From an uncultured Anaerolineaceae bacterium (GTDB lineage Bacteria > Chloroflexota > Anaerolineae > Promineifilales > Promineifilaceae), in NCBI GenBank assembly GCA_937967805.1, contig CALBTC010000227.1, positions 1 to 45,574 on the forward strand: a stretch of DNA of 45,574 bases, read 5' to 3'. This document shows, piece after piece, positions 16,277 to 25,608 of this stretch. The stretch's first letter is position 1; each line of letters opens with the position of its first letter. The position numbers and the translations under genes are program-made. Under the pieces are notes generated by a model. It was not told the origin of the DNA, ran no database searches, and was given only the letters and a program-made list of their open reading frames with translations.

Positions 16277-17781
16277 CAAGGCGTACCTCCTAATACAGCT
16301 TCAATATAACCGCTAGAATCGAGCAACTGTTCGGCAGCGTGAAGAGAAAGGGCGAAGATGGGCTCTGCGCCCAGACCAATAATTATGGTGCAGGCAGCCA
16401 GGACAATTACCGGTAAGAGGAAAAGGAAACGGCTTGTAGCAGGAATCGTTGCCTGAGCTGTAACTGATGGGGGCTCTTTCCAGAAAACGGCCGTCCAAAT
16501 TTTGGTCATCGAATAAAGCGTAAGCAGACTGACGACCAATGAAACCGCCACGATAACATATTGCTGCAATTCGATGCCCGCCTGCACAAGCGTTAATTTT
16601 GCCCAAAAGCCGGAAAGGGGAGGCAGTCCGGCCAATGATAGAGCCGGGATCAGGAACAAGACGGCCAGTACAGGGTTTGTTCGATACAGACCACCAAGCT
16701 CCTCAAGCTGGTACGTGCCTTTCAGTTGGCGCACTATCCCACTGATCAAAAACAAATTTGCTTTTACAATGATGTGATGAATGATGTAAAAAACTGTCCC
16801 GGCCAGAGCCAATAACGAAAACAGGCCCAATCCCATCACCATATAGCCAATTTGGCTGACGATGTGGAAAGAAAGTATGCGTCGAAAATCATTTTGGGAG
16901 ACGGCCCCTAAAACGCCAATAAACATGGTGAGCCCAGCCAGCCCTAAAAGGAGGGGATGAGTATAGTCAACGTCCTGCACAAAGAGCAAGGTGAAGATGC
17001 GGACAATGGCATAGACACCAACTTTGGTTAACAGACCGGCGAAGAGGGCGGCAACGGCCGTTGGCGGTGTATGATAAGCGGCAGGCAGCCAGGAGAATAA
17101 AGGAAACAAGGCAGCCTTAATACCAAATGCAACCAGAAACATCATGGACAGTGTGGTAACCAACCCCGGCTGCGTCACACGATTGAGTTGAATTGCTAGA
17201 TCGGCCATATTTAACGTACCGACAAGGCCATATAAAATTCCCAGCGCCGCCAAAAATATGGCAGAAGCCATGAGGTTCAATGTTACATATTTAATCGCAC
17301 CTTCCATCTGCGCCCGTTCTCCGCCTAAAGCCAGGAGAACAAATGAGGCGATCAACATGACCTCAAACCAGACGTACAAATTAAACATATCTCCGGTTAA
17401 AAAGGCACCGCAAACGCCTAGAAGGAGGATATGAAAGAGCGGATGGTAGCCATAAGCCTCTCTTCCGGCATCTATATCGGCCAAAGAATAGATGCTGATT
17501 GTTAGACCCATCAAACCGGCCAGCACCACCATAATGGCACTGAAGGGATCGGCTACCAGCGTAATGCCGTAAGGCGCCGGCCAGTTGCCCATTTGGGCGG
17601 CTTGCGTGCCATTGTTCACGACAATCCACAATAGGCCGCCACCGGAGGCCAGCAGCCCACCTGTACCGAGCAGGCTAAAAAGACGCTGCCATTGCTTTTT
17701 GTTCCAAAAAAGTAGTGAAAGGATAGCTGCCAGAAACGGAAACAGGAGTGGCAGCAGAATGAAAGCCTGGGTATTAAACAT
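16276..17781 (-). CDS. mnhD: Mrp/Mnh Na+/H+ antiporter subunit D
   Basis: The 501-residue protein has about 14 transmembrane helices and belongs to the NuoL/M/N-like proton-translocating family. Key features are the helix-5 glutamate ([13 protein letters not shown]), the lysine in [18 protein letters not shown], and the [18 protein letters not shown] region. With MrpA it forms the antiport core. It starts 3 nt after the mnhC stop. Confidence 0.95.
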   Translation of the reverse strand: MFNTQAFILLPLLFPFLAAILSLLFWNKKQWQRLFSLLGTGGLLASGGGLLWIVVNNGTQAAQMGNWPAPYGITLVADPFSAIMVVLAGLMGLTISIYSLADIDAGREAYGYHPLFHILLLGVCGAFLTGDMFNLYVWFEVMLIASFVLLALGGERAQMEGAIKYVTLNLMASAIFLAALGILYGLVGTLNMADLAIQLNRVTQPGLVTTLSMMFLVAFGIKAALFPLFSWLPAAYHTPPTAVAALFAGLLTKVGVYAIVRIFTLLFVQDVDYTHPLLLGLAGLTMFIGVLGAVSQNDFRRILSFHIVSQIGYMVMGLGLFSLLALAGTVFYIIHHIIVKANLFLISGIVRQLKGTYQLEELGGLYRTNPVLAVLFLIPALSLAGLPPLSGFWAKLTLVQAGIELQQYVIVAVSLVVSLLTLYSMTKIWTAVFWKEPPSVTAQATIPATSRFLFLLPVIVLAACTIIIGLGAEPIFALSLHAAEQLLDSSGYIEAVLGGTP

Positions 17782-17784
17782 GCT

Positions 17785-18129
17785 TTATCGGTCTGTGGTG
17801 GTGATGCTGTCAATGTCGTCGGTGCCAACAATCTGATAGACACGCCGGATCAACACGATGGCAAAAGCCAGGGTGCCAAAGCTGATGACAATAGCTGTGA
17901 GAATCATTGCCTGAGGCAGCGGGTCGGCAAAGGGTGGAACCGGCGCGGAAGCGTCCGCAGCAATAAGTGCTGGTTCACGAACGAGGCCGCCGACGGTGAA
18001 GATAAGCAGGTTGGAGGCGTAACCAAGCAAGGCCAGGCCCATGATGAGTTTGACAAGGCTGCGGCGCAGCATCATGTAAATACTGGCGGCGTAGAGTCCG
18101 CCGATTACAAAAGCCAGCAAAATTTGCAT
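17785..18129 (-). CDS. mnhC: Mrp/Mnh Na+/H+ antiporter subunit C
   Basis: The 114-residue, three-helix protein is NuoK-like, with the typical [20 protein letters not shown] helix and the [21 protein letters not shown] segment. Length and operon place fit MrpC. AAAGGAACAG precedes the ATG. Confidence 0.95.
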   Translation of the reverse strand: MQILLAFVIGGLYAASIYMMLRRSLVKLIMGLALLGYASNLLIFTVGGLVREPALIAADASAPVPPFADPLPQAMILTAIVISFGTLAFAIVLIRRVYQIVGTDDIDSITTTDR

Positions 18130-18139
18130 ATCTGTTCCT

Positions 18140-18562
18140 TTAGTCGTCTTCGGCCAGTGCCATAATAATTAACAGTGTCACGCCTATAACGGTCAGGTAA
18201 ACGCCAATGTCGAATAGGAGGGGGGTGCCCAGCTTGCCAATGGCCGGGAATTCCCGTGTTGTCCATATGCCTGTCATAAATGGTTGGCCGGTCAGCAAGG
18301 GGGGTAATAATCCGGCGGTAACGGCCGTTAACAAACCAATGCCCATCAACTGAAGCGGTTGAATGATCAAGGTCTTGCGGACTGCAGCCATCCTGGTGGC
18401 AATGCCATAGAGCGTGAAAGCCGCCGCCGCTATCAGCCCCCCAATAAAACCGCCACCTGGCTCATTGTGTCCCCGCAGAAGGATGAATACAGAAAAGAGC
18501 AATAAAAGCGGCAAAAGATAACGTGTTGCCGTTGTTAAAATGAGCGACTTGACCATGCTCAA
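18140..18562 (-). CDS. mnhB: Mrp/Mnh Na+/H+ antiporter subunit B
   Basis: The 140-residue protein shows the MrpB signature [19 protein letters not shown] (about 28-46) and four membrane helices. A TTG start at 18562 overlaps the mnhA stop and has a GAGGAG site at good spacing; ATG 18556 is the alternative. It is translated from the polycistronic Mrp message. Confidence 0.94.
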   Translation of the reverse strand: MSMVKSLILTTATRYLLPLLLLFSVFILLRGHNEPGGGFIGGLIAAAAFTLYGIATRMAAVRKTLIIQPLQLMGIGLLTAVTAGLLPPLLTGQPFMTGIWTTREFPAIGKLGTPLLFDIGVYLTVIGVTLLIIMALAEDD

Positions 18563-20892
18563 TGCGTCTCCTCTTCCTGCATAGGTTTTTCTGGCTTCAA
18601 ATTGATAATGGCATAAACGCCGATGGCAGCGACAACCAGCACCGTTATCTCTACCATCGTATCCAGGCCCCGAAAATCAACCAGGATGACGTTGACAATA
18701 TTGCGCCCTTTGGCCAACAGCACGCTGTTTTCAGCAAAGTAATCAGACACGCGCGATTGCGTTGGCACGGCCGTTGCCGCCAATACCAGCGCCGTCATCA
18801 GTGCCCCCACTGTGAGGGAAATAATAGCATCACGCACTCGGGCTGCCTTACGGGTGAACGAGACAAAGCGCGGTAAGCGATAAAGCGCCAGCACAAACAG
18901 GATAACGGTTAATGTTTCAATGGAAAACTGGGTCATCGCCAGGTCAGGCGCCCCGAAAAAGACATATAGCAGTGAGACACAGTAACCAACAACCCCTAAA
19001 GCAGCTACGGCCGTTAACCGGGAAGTCGTTTGCACCACCATAAGGGCGGCGACAAGAATAATGCCGGCGACAACAACTTCGTGAAAACGGGCATCCCACT
19101 GCAACCTGGGCAGCCAGCCAAAACTAGTCTCACTCTTGCTTAACAGCGTGAAACCAATAAGACCTAAAGCAGTTGCAGCAACCATGATCAGATAGTAGCG
19201 TAAGTAACCGTTTTGCAATAGGCGGGTAAGACGAGCGGCCAGAAACAGCGTGCCCTCCAGCCCCTGCCGATACCATTGCTCCGGCCCCAGCCGGGCTATC
19301 GCCCCATCCAGACGACGGGCAGGTTTGAGCAATCGTTGATAAACAAGATAAACGGCCGTACCCACCGCAATCGTAATAAGACTCAAGATCAACATCGGGT
19401 TCAGGCCGTGCCAAAGGGCCAGCTTCACCTCAACCGGCACAGCCGCAACGCTGCCGGCGGCCGCGGCTATAAAAGGGGACACCACAGCGGGGAACAGCCC
19501 CAACAGGAGGGCAAACAATCCCAACAGGAGCGGACCCAGCCACATGCTCAGCGAGGTTTCATGCACTGTCGCCGGATGGCCCGGTTCACGCACTGGTGGC
19601 CGGCTAAAAAACGGCCGTATTAACACAACACCTGAGGCCACCACCAGCAAGATATTGGTCAGCAAGGCAACGGCCGTAAAACCATAAGACCCCACCGGCG
19701 CGGCCAAAGTGGCTTCATAGACCAACTCCTTGCTGATAAAGCCCAACAGCGGCGGCAAACCGGCCATCGAAAGCGCACCCAGGCCAACGGCCGTTAACGT
19801 AATCGGCATCAGGCGGGCCAATTGACCCAGTTGGGCAACGTCCCGGCTGCCGGTTTCATGTTCAATCGCCCCGGCAGCCATAAACAAACCACCCTTATAC
19901 AGCGCGTGGGCCAGCAAGAAAACCATAGCCGCCTTAAAGGCAATCACATTGCCCAAGCCCAAAAGCATGGTCAGCAAACCCAGCGCACTGATAGTGGAAT
20001 AAGCCAGAATCTGCTTCAGATCGCTCTTTTGCCAGGCCAACCAGCCACCTAACAGCGCCGTGATGCCGCCGACAAAACCCAGCGTATAAAGCCAAACATC
20101 GCTTCCTCCAAGAATCGGCTGCATCCGCGCCAGTAAATAAATGCCCGCCTTCACCATGGTGGCTGAATGCAGATAAGCACTGACCGGCGTTGGCGCGGCC
20201 ATCGCGTTTGGCAGCCAGAAATGGAAGGGAAATTGGGCTGATTTGGTGAACGCTCCCAGTAAAATCAGAATCAATACCGGCAGGTACAACGGCGATTGGA
20301 GAACGTCTGCCTGGAGCCTGAGTGTTGAAAATTCCCAACTGCCGCCGACAACACCCAAAATAACCAAACCGGCCAGCAAAGCCAGACCGCCGCTGCCCGT
20401 CACCAGCAAGGCTTGCAAAGCTGATTGGCGCGATAGCGCTTTTTCATGTTTAAAGCCGATAAGCAAATAGGAGGAAATGGAGGTTAATTCCCAAAAGATA
20501 AATAGCAGGAGGAGATTATCAGCCAGCACCACACCCAGCATAGAGCCCATAAACAGCAGAAGGAGCAAGTACAGGCGGCCTAGTTGCCTATCCCCGGCCA
20601 GATAGCCGCCGGCGTATATCACGATAAGCGTGCCAATACCGCTGACCAGCAGGGCCATCAGCAGCCCCAGCCCATCTATGTAAAAGGAGAAATTGACGTT
20701 TAGGCCGGGGACCCAGGCAGCAGTGACTTGAATAACTTCGCCGGACGCAACAGGTCCAATCAGGCTGGCAAAATAAAGGGTTAAACTAAGCGGCAACAAA
20801 GCCAGCAGCCAGCCCGCTTTGCTACCCAACGTCTTGTGCAGCCAGGGGGCAGCTAAAGCAAAGACAAGAATGGACAAGACAGCAAAAGACAT
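18559..20892 (-). CDS. mnhA: Mrp/Mnh Na+/H+ antiporter subunit A
   Basis: The 777-residue protein is the large NuoL-like subunit with about 20 helices. The NuoL-like core spans about 1-500, with motifs such as [17 protein letters not shown] and [20 protein letters not shown]. The C-terminal MbhD- and MbhE-like segments follow ([20 protein letters not shown] and [20 protein letters not shown]). Full length and standard composition indicate a working subunit. ATG 20892 is preferred, with CTGGAG upstream; GTG 20898 is also open. As the first gene of mnhABCDEFG it is the promoter-proximal one. The complex exports Na+ in exchange for H+. Confidence 0.95.
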   Translation of the reverse strand: MSFAVLSILVFALAAPWLHKTLGSKAGWLLALLPLSLTLYFASLIGPVASGEVIQVTAAWVPGLNVNFSFYIDGLGLLMALLVSGIGTLIVIYAGGYLAGDRQLGRLYLLLLLFMGSMLGVVLADNLLLLFIFWELTSISSYLLIGFKHEKALSRQSALQALLVTGSGGLALLAGLVILGVVGGSWEFSTLRLQADVLQSPLYLPVLILILLGAFTKSAQFPFHFWLPNAMAAPTPVSAYLHSATMVKAGIYLLARMQPILGGSDVWLYTLGFVGGITALLGGWLAWQKSDLKQILAYSTISALGLLTMLLGLGNVIAFKAAMVFLLAHALYKGGLFMAAGAIEHETGSRDVAQLGQLARLMPITLTAVGLGALSMAGLPPLLGFISKELVYEATLAAPVGSYGFTAVALLTNILLVVASGVVLIRPFFSRPPVREPGHPATVHETSLSMWLGPLLLGLFALLLGLFPAVVSPFIAAAAGSVAAVPVEVKLALWHGLNPMLILSLITIAVGTAVYLVYQRLLKPARRLDGAIARLGPEQWYRQGLEGTLFLAARLTRLLQNGYLRYYLIMVAATALGLIGFTLLSKSETSFGWLPRLQWDARFHEVVVAGIILVAALMVVQTTSRLTAVAALGVVGYCVSLLYVFFGAPDLAMTQFSIETLTVILFVLALYRLPRFVSFTRKAARVRDAIISLTVGALMTALVLAATAVPTQSRVSDYFAENSVLLAKGRNIVNVILVDFRGLDTMVEITVLVVAAIGVYAIINLKPEKPMQEEETH

Positions 20893-20932
20893 CAACACTC
20901 CAGTTATTTTAGCTTGATGATAATCAGACTAT

Positions 20933-21274
20933 CTAGTGGGAAAAGTGAGTGGTCTGCATCATGGATAATAGCACTTCATGCCAAAATAGGTCGCTTACAA
21001 GACGACCATTATCATCCACAACAGGTACAATCGTCAAATTCTGCTTTACCATCTTTTGTACCACATCTGGTAAGGAATCGGCCAATGTTACGGCCGTTTG
21101 CCCCCTTTCTGGTACAGCTAACTGCCAAACTTGTTCCGCATTTACCAGCCGGTGCAACTGGCCTGCGGTGATAAAAGAGTCGAGCCGCATTGATGACCCG
21201 GGCTGTAGACGGGCCCAGCACAGCAATTGGCGATGATTCAAAGTTGCTATTAATCGCTCTTTACTATCTACCAA
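20933..21274 (-). CDS. Small CBS-domain protein
   Basis: The 113-residue protein has one recognisable CBS motif in its C-terminal half (LADSLPDVVQKMVKQNLTIV, continuing PVVDDNGRLVSDLFW). The N-terminal half (LITAGQLHRLVN-like region) could be a degenerate second motif, so a Bateman pair is possible. It lies 40 nt upstream of mnhA on the same strand and may be the first gene of that operon, offering nucleotide-dependent control. The start is uncertain; an internal Met in SSMRLDSF is another option. It could also be the left-over tail of a larger CBS protein. Confidence 0.6.
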   Translation of the reverse strand: MVDSKERLIATLNHRQLLCWARLQPGSSMRLDSFITAGQLHRLVNAEQVWQLAVPERGQTAVTLADSLPDVVQKMVKQNLTIVPVVDDNGRLVSDLFWHEVLLSMMQTTHFSH

Positions 21275-21297
21275 ATTGCAATGTTAATTCTGAACGG

Positions 21298-21996
21298 CTA
21301 CTGAGCATCAGGCTGCATGACAAAACCGTAACCCAAACCGGCAACCGTTTCAATGTATATTGGCTCCGCCGGATCAGGTTCTATTTTTTGGCGCAAACGA
21401 TGGATTAGCTGACGCAGCATACTGCGCGTACCCCCTTCTGCTCCCCATACTTGCTCGATTAACATCTCTGTGGTCAATACGTGCCCACGATTCACCATCA
21501 GATAATCCAGCAGCTGTGTTTCCAAAGGGGTTAATGGGATTGGATCATCAGCTGCAATCGTCACTTCACGGCGCTGCACATCCAACCGGATATCGCCCAT
21601 TTGGCGCACAGAAGGGAACAAAGGAGCCTGGGCTGAATTTTTAACGCGGCGTAAGACAGCCTGTACTCGTGCCAAAAGCTGGCGTGGACTATATGGTTTG
21701 GTGATGTAATCATCAGCACCGATTTCCAGGCCATGTACAATGTCATCCTCTTCGCCGCGCACCGTAAGCAAAATGATGGGCACGTCTGCCTCCTGGCGAA
21801 TTTGCCGGCAAATGTCGAAGCCGCTCGTATCGGGCAGATTGACATCGAGCATCACCAGGTCGGGAGCCTCTTCTGACCAACGTTGTAGGGCGGAACGGCC
21901 GTCAAACGCCTGAACCACCACCAACCCCAACCGTTGCAAGGTGAACGCCAAAATTTCGGCCAGGACACGATCATCATCCACCACCAAAACCTTCAT
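21298..21996 (-). CDS. OmpR/PhoB-family response regulator
   Basis: The 232-residue regulator has a receiver domain (1-120: Asp7-Asp9 acidic cluster, phospho-acceptor Asp51 in VMLDVNLP, YITKP loop) and a winged-helix DNA-binding domain (about 135-228, ending in YIETVAGLGYGF). I chose the ATG that shares one base with the kinase stop (TGATG) and has GTGGAGGA upstream. The longer frame from 22104 runs into the kinase gene and has no receiver-like sequence. It forms a two-component pair with the adjoining kinase; targets may include the nearby antiporter genes, by proximity only. Confidence 0.92.
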   Translation of the reverse strand: MKVLVVDDDRVLAEILAFTLQRLGLVVVQAFDGRSALQRWSEEAPDLVMLDVNLPDTSGFDICRQIRQEADVPIILLTVRGEEDDIVHGLEIGADDYITKPYSPRQLLARVQAVLRRVKNSAQAPLFPSVRQMGDIRLDVQRREVTIAADDPIPLTPLETQLLDYLMVNRGHVLTTEMLIEQVWGAEGGTRSMLRQLIHRLRQKIEPDPAEPIYIETVAGLGYGFVMQPDAQ

Positions 21997-24071
21997 CATT
22001 CCTCCACCAGCGGCAGCGTAAACCAAAAAATAGACCCGCCACCGCTTCGGTTCATCACGCCAACCTGCCCGCCATGCTCTTCCACAATCGCCTTGACAAC
22101 CCAAAGGCCCAAACCAACCCCAGACCGCTTTCGGTCCGTAGCCACATCCATATGCAAAAAACGGTGGAACAGATTGATGTTATTATCCTCAGGCACACCC
22201 GGCCCCCGATCGGCTACCTCAATTTTGATCATATCCTCCTGCAATTCAGTTTTGATGCTGATCTCTGAATCTGAAGGACCATACTTGTTGGCATTGGAAA
22301 GCAGATTGACGAGTACCTGCACAATGCGTCGGGAGTCCGCATAAACAACAGGCATAGAAACGGTGGGCATTTCTACAGTGAGATGTTGTTGGTACTTTTT
22401 CAGCAAAGGGTGCATCAGGCGAGTCGCCTCGGCAATCAACTCACCCAAATCGGTGGGATGAGGCGAAATTTGAAAGCGGCCTGCTTCCAGGCTGGCTGTT
22501 TCCAGCAGGTTATCAACCAGGGTTTGCAAACTGAGAATACCTAAATGCAGCCAGCTTAGCATCTGCTTTAGTTCTGCCTGGGTCAACGTTTCTGTATCGT
22601 CCAGCAGCAGTTCGGACGAGGCTGCCAGCGCCGTCAGGGGGGTACGAAATTCATGCGTGATATTGGTGAGGAAGTTATTCAGCAAACGCTGTACCGCCTC
22701 TTCCTCGCTGACATCACGAAAAACAATGGCGATTTGGGCCGTGGCGGCATCCGGGGGAACCAATTGGGCCCTGGTCAGGCTAAGGGCAGCCGGCTGTTCG
22801 TTAAAAAGCTGCACCCATATTGTGCGGCGACGGCCGCTGGCCGGAATAAGCTGGCTGAAGGGTTCGCTGCTGTTAACAGGAAGAAAGATGTCGTCGGCCA
22901 GGCGATTTTTCACCTGGTCTTCTTGCCAGCCGGTAATGCGGGTAGCTCCTTCACTAAAGTAGGTGATACGGCCGTTCTCATCCAAAATCATAATGCCTTC
23001 CACAATCGCTTCCAGCAAATGCTCCACCCACGCCTTCTCTTGTTGCAATGTTGCCAACGTTTGCTGCAAATCCAGCCGCGTGCGTTCCAGCGTGGCCGCC
23101 ACCCGTGCCACCTCTCGTATATTGGACTGCACATTAACCGACTGGTTCAGGTCACCACGGCTGATCTGGGCCGCCGCCTGATCCAGCTTGGATAACGGCC
23201 GGCTAAGACGCCGGGCCACAACGAGGGAAACCCCTGAGCCTAACAATACAGCCACCATAATACTCACGATGCCGGTGCGTACCAGGCTAAGCTGCGTCTG
23301 CAAGATTTCAGTGGCAGAAAGGGCGACTTCATCAGCAATTCGGGGATTGTCCAACAGCAGGCGGGCGGCATAAAAGGATTGATTATCTGGGGTGGTAAAG
23401 GTGATCTGGGCTACCCCTTCATCCGGTGGCTGCACCTCTCCCTCTGTCGCTTGCAGACGCGCCGGCAGCCCGGCCGTAAAACTGGTGGCAATGGGAATTC
23501 CGTCCACCAACAAGGTGTGCTGTAATCTTGTTTCGCCTCGCATCCGTGTGGCAAATGCATCATTCAAGTGTATGCCGGCAATCACGTGGCCTGACGGCTC
23601 CCCTTGTACCAGGATAGGCTGGTTGGCTAGCAGCCAGGCCGGACTGCCCTCTTCCTCTGGCACGATGTAAAAACCGACGGGAGCCGTTAACACACAAGGG
23701 TCGCTCATGGCAATGCTGCCCACCTGGGCTGCGACCTGATTGGCCTTATCGCAAGCCAGCACCAAATCCAGATCGAGGCTGGTTTCCACTGTTGTCAGGT
23801 AGGCAGACAGTTCATCGCTGTTACCGGTTGTTAGCAAAGTCTGGAGTGTCGGTAATTGTGCCATCAAAATGGCGGCATTGGTAACTTCGCTTTGCCAGGC
23901 ATTGTACAGGGTACGGGCGGCTCGCCGGCCCTGCTCGACCTGGGCCCACGTTTGGCGCTCGAATTCATTGCGGATTAGCCAGCTTTCCGGCACCCAGGCG
24001 GCTACGGCCGTTAAGATAATAATGACCATGAAACTAAGAACCATTTGCGTGCGCAGACCACGTGTTTTCAT
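21996..24071 (-). CDS. Membrane sensor histidine kinase (sensor-HAMP-PAS-HisKA-HATPase)
   Basis: The 691-residue kinase has a first membrane helix (about 9-30), an extracytoplasmic sensor region (about 31-262), a second helix (about 264-285), HAMP (about 286-338), PAS (about 348-455), HisKA with His473 (NITHEFRTPLT), and a HATPase domain with N-box (LLSNANKYGP), G1 (DRGPGVPED) and G2 (GVGLGLWVVK) motifs. The sensor domain carries two Cys residues (about 107 and 126). All catalytic motifs are intact. It is translated just ahead of its response regulator. Confidence 0.93.
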   Translation of the reverse strand: MKTRGLRTQMVLSFMVIIILTAVAAWVPESWLIRNEFERQTWAQVEQGRRAARTLYNAWQSEVTNAAILMAQLPTLQTLLTTGNSDELSAYLTTVETSLDLDLVLACDKANQVAAQVGSIAMSDPCVLTAPVGFYIVPEEEGSPAWLLANQPILVQGEPSGHVIAGIHLNDAFATRMRGETRLQHTLLVDGIPIATSFTAGLPARLQATEGEVQPPDEGVAQITFTTPDNQSFYAARLLLDNPRIADEVALSATEILQTQLSLVRTGIVSIMVAVLLGSGVSLVVARRLSRPLSKLDQAAAQISRGDLNQSVNVQSNIREVARVAATLERTRLDLQQTLATLQQEKAWVEHLLEAIVEGIMILDENGRITYFSEGATRITGWQEDQVKNRLADDIFLPVNSSEPFSQLIPASGRRRTIWVQLFNEQPAALSLTRAQLVPPDAATAQIAIVFRDVSEEEAVQRLLNNFLTNITHEFRTPLTALAASSELLLDDTETLTQAELKQMLSWLHLGILSLQTLVDNLLETASLEAGRFQISPHPTDLGELIAEATRLMHPLLKKYQQHLTVEMPTVSMPVVYADSRRIVQVLVNLLSNANKYGPSDSEISIKTELQEDMIKIEVADRGPGVPEDNNINLFHRFLHMDVATDRKRSGVGLGLWVVKAIVEEHGGQVGVMNRSGGGSIFWFTLPLVEE

Positions 24072-24100
24072 AACAAGAGCAATTTGATGATGTTCTGGTT

Positions 24101-24214
24101 GTTACTATACAGGTGCTCCGGCCGCCTCTCAGTCCCGAAGGGCTGCTCTCCAGACCGAGCCGGCTAGGTGGCTCGGCGAGACGCCGGCCACAGCCAGAGA
24201 AGCTGTATAGTTAC
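24101..24214. repeat. About 114-bp element with 12-bp terminal inverted repeats
   Basis: GTTACTATACAG (24101-24112) and CTGTATAGTTAC (24203-24214) are inverted repeats with one mismatch. The interior is GC-rich, with further self-complementary blocks (GAGCCGGCTAGGTGGCTC, CCGGCCGC). It lies directly upstream of the kinase start, so it could be a MITE-like element, a structured leader or a terminator. I see no coding sequence. Confidence 0.55.
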
Positions 24215-24293
24215 CTCTTTAGGTGGTACTCCGCACTCAATCTTACCCAATCAGCCAACGAAGTTCAATCTGGCCGCTGAAATTATCAGGGCC

Positions 24294-24411
24294 TTTCAGT
24301 AGTCAAAAACAATGGTACGCGGATAAACGCCAATGACGCAGATAAGATAGAAATCACCGTTTATCTGCGTTCATCTGCATCCTATTTCATTTAGAAGTTG
24401 GACTACTGAAA
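24294..24411. repeat. Repeat bounded by TTTCAGTAGTC inverted arms
   Basis: TTTCAGTAGTC (24294-24304) and GACTACTGAAA (24401-24411) are perfect 11-bp inverted repeats. They enclose CGGATAAACGCC and TTTATCTGCGTTCATCTG units of a dispersed repeat family. Together with the element at 24101-24214 this fills the 394-bp gap; no gene is visible. Confidence 0.6.
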
Positions 24412-24465
24412 ACCGTGCCGAAATCATGGTAGGCCAGGCAAAATCTCTACTGGCGATTAACAGAC

Positions 24466-25590
24466 TCAACGCAGTACAGGCACTGAATTTTTCACCTTGC
24501 CCGGCGTGAGGAGAATGAAGGATTCCGCCTTCAGCTGCAGCAAATTTTCGGCCTGCTTAAAGGGCGCAAAAATTTGGTCCCTGGTAATAGTGTCGATGAT
24601 ACGGCCGTTTACCACTACCAACAATCGACTCCCGCGGCTGGCATCAAGCTTGTGCAGCGCCTGCAACATTGAAGTAGAGGGGTAAACAACCCATGGTTCC
24701 AGAGTAGGAAACGGCAGTCGTTTTTGCAAAACGTCTTGTCTGGCAGGCGCAGCGGTCATAATGGGAAATTGCCTGGCCGGGTCAGCCAAAGCATGGTTCA
24801 AATTTGCGGCTGGTTTTGATTGTAACGGGTCGATTATTTGCGCCACTGTCGTTTGTGCCAGCCACCGTTGCTGTTCTGGCGTACAAAGATGCACCGTTTG
24901 CGTGGGCGCCTCAATAACCAACCAGCCAGTTATCAGCAACAATATACCGCCAAATGTTGAAGATGCATCTGAAAGCAGCAGCCCGACGAGAACGGCCGTA
25001 CTGCCCGGCAGCACCAAACCCAGCAGCAGCATGGAGATGGCCAAAAAGGCAACAGGAGACCCCCCTTGCGGCGAGGCAGCATAATCCGGCAGCAGCCAGA
25101 GCAAATGCCCGCCATCCAATGGTGGTGTCGGCATCAGATTAATGACAACCAGCAGCAAATTAAACTGGGCCAACCAAAGAACATACGCCTCGGCCCAAAC
25201 CGCCCAGACACCAAACCAAAACCCGGCCAAAAACAAGCTAACCAACGGGCCGGCCAGCGCCATCTGTATCAGCTTCTTTGGAGAAATGGGCGTGCTGCCC
25301 AAACGATACACACCGCCAAATGGATAAAGCACAATTTGATGAACAGGCAGTTTCCGGGCGCAGGCCACAGCCAGATGACCAACGTCATGCAAGAATACAG
25401 AAAGCGCCATGAGGCCGGTGGTCGCTGCCGCCAGCAGCCACCGCTTGAGCGGTGACCACTCTGCGGGCATGGCCAGAGGTACCCAAGCCATAACCACAAT
25501 CCCCAACGGGACAAAGAACAGGCAGCCCACATGTAGGTCAATGGGAATATTTGCAACTGTCCCTAAACGAATGTGTTTTCTGGAAACCAA
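24466..25590 (-). CDS. M50 site-2-protease-like membrane protein with HDxxH motif
   Basis: The 374-residue protein has about six membrane helices (about 18-235) and a soluble C-terminal part (about 240-374) with a weak CBS-like half (RGSRLLVVVNGRIIDTITRD). It matches the S2P/M50B family: the metal site segment FLHDVGHLAV (68-72 = HDVGH) and the third ligand region INLMPTPPLDGGH (Asp160). The catalytic Glu of HExxH is replaced by Asp69. The TTG start is supported by a near-perfect AAGGAGGTG site. It lies between a Kef-type antiporter and the two-component pair. It may be a catalytically impaired S2P or one using Asp as general base. Confidence 0.85.
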   Translation of the reverse strand: MVSRKHIRLGTVANIPIDLHVGCLFFVPLGIVVMAWVPLAMPAEWSPLKRWLLAAATTGLMALSVFLHDVGHLAVACARKLPVHQIVLYPFGGVYRLGSTPISPKKLIQMALAGPLVSLFLAGFWFGVWAVWAEAYVLWLAQFNLLLVVINLMPTPPLDGGHLLWLLPDYAASPQGGSPVAFLAISMLLLGLVLPGSTAVLVGLLLSDASSTFGGILLLITGWLVIEAPTQTVHLCTPEQQRWLAQTTVAQIIDPLQSKPAANLNHALADPARQFPIMTAAPARQDVLQKRLPFPTLEPWVVYPSTSMLQALHKLDASRGSRLLVVVNGRIIDTITRDQIFAPFKQAENLLQLKAESFILLTPGKVKNSVPVLR

Positions 25591-25608
25591 AAAACACCTC
25601 CTTTATTT

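Noticed and set aside
21997..22104. Longer N-terminus for the response regulator
   Set aside because: It lies inside the kinase gene and has no receiver-like sequence; the TGATG overlap and GGAGG site fix the start.
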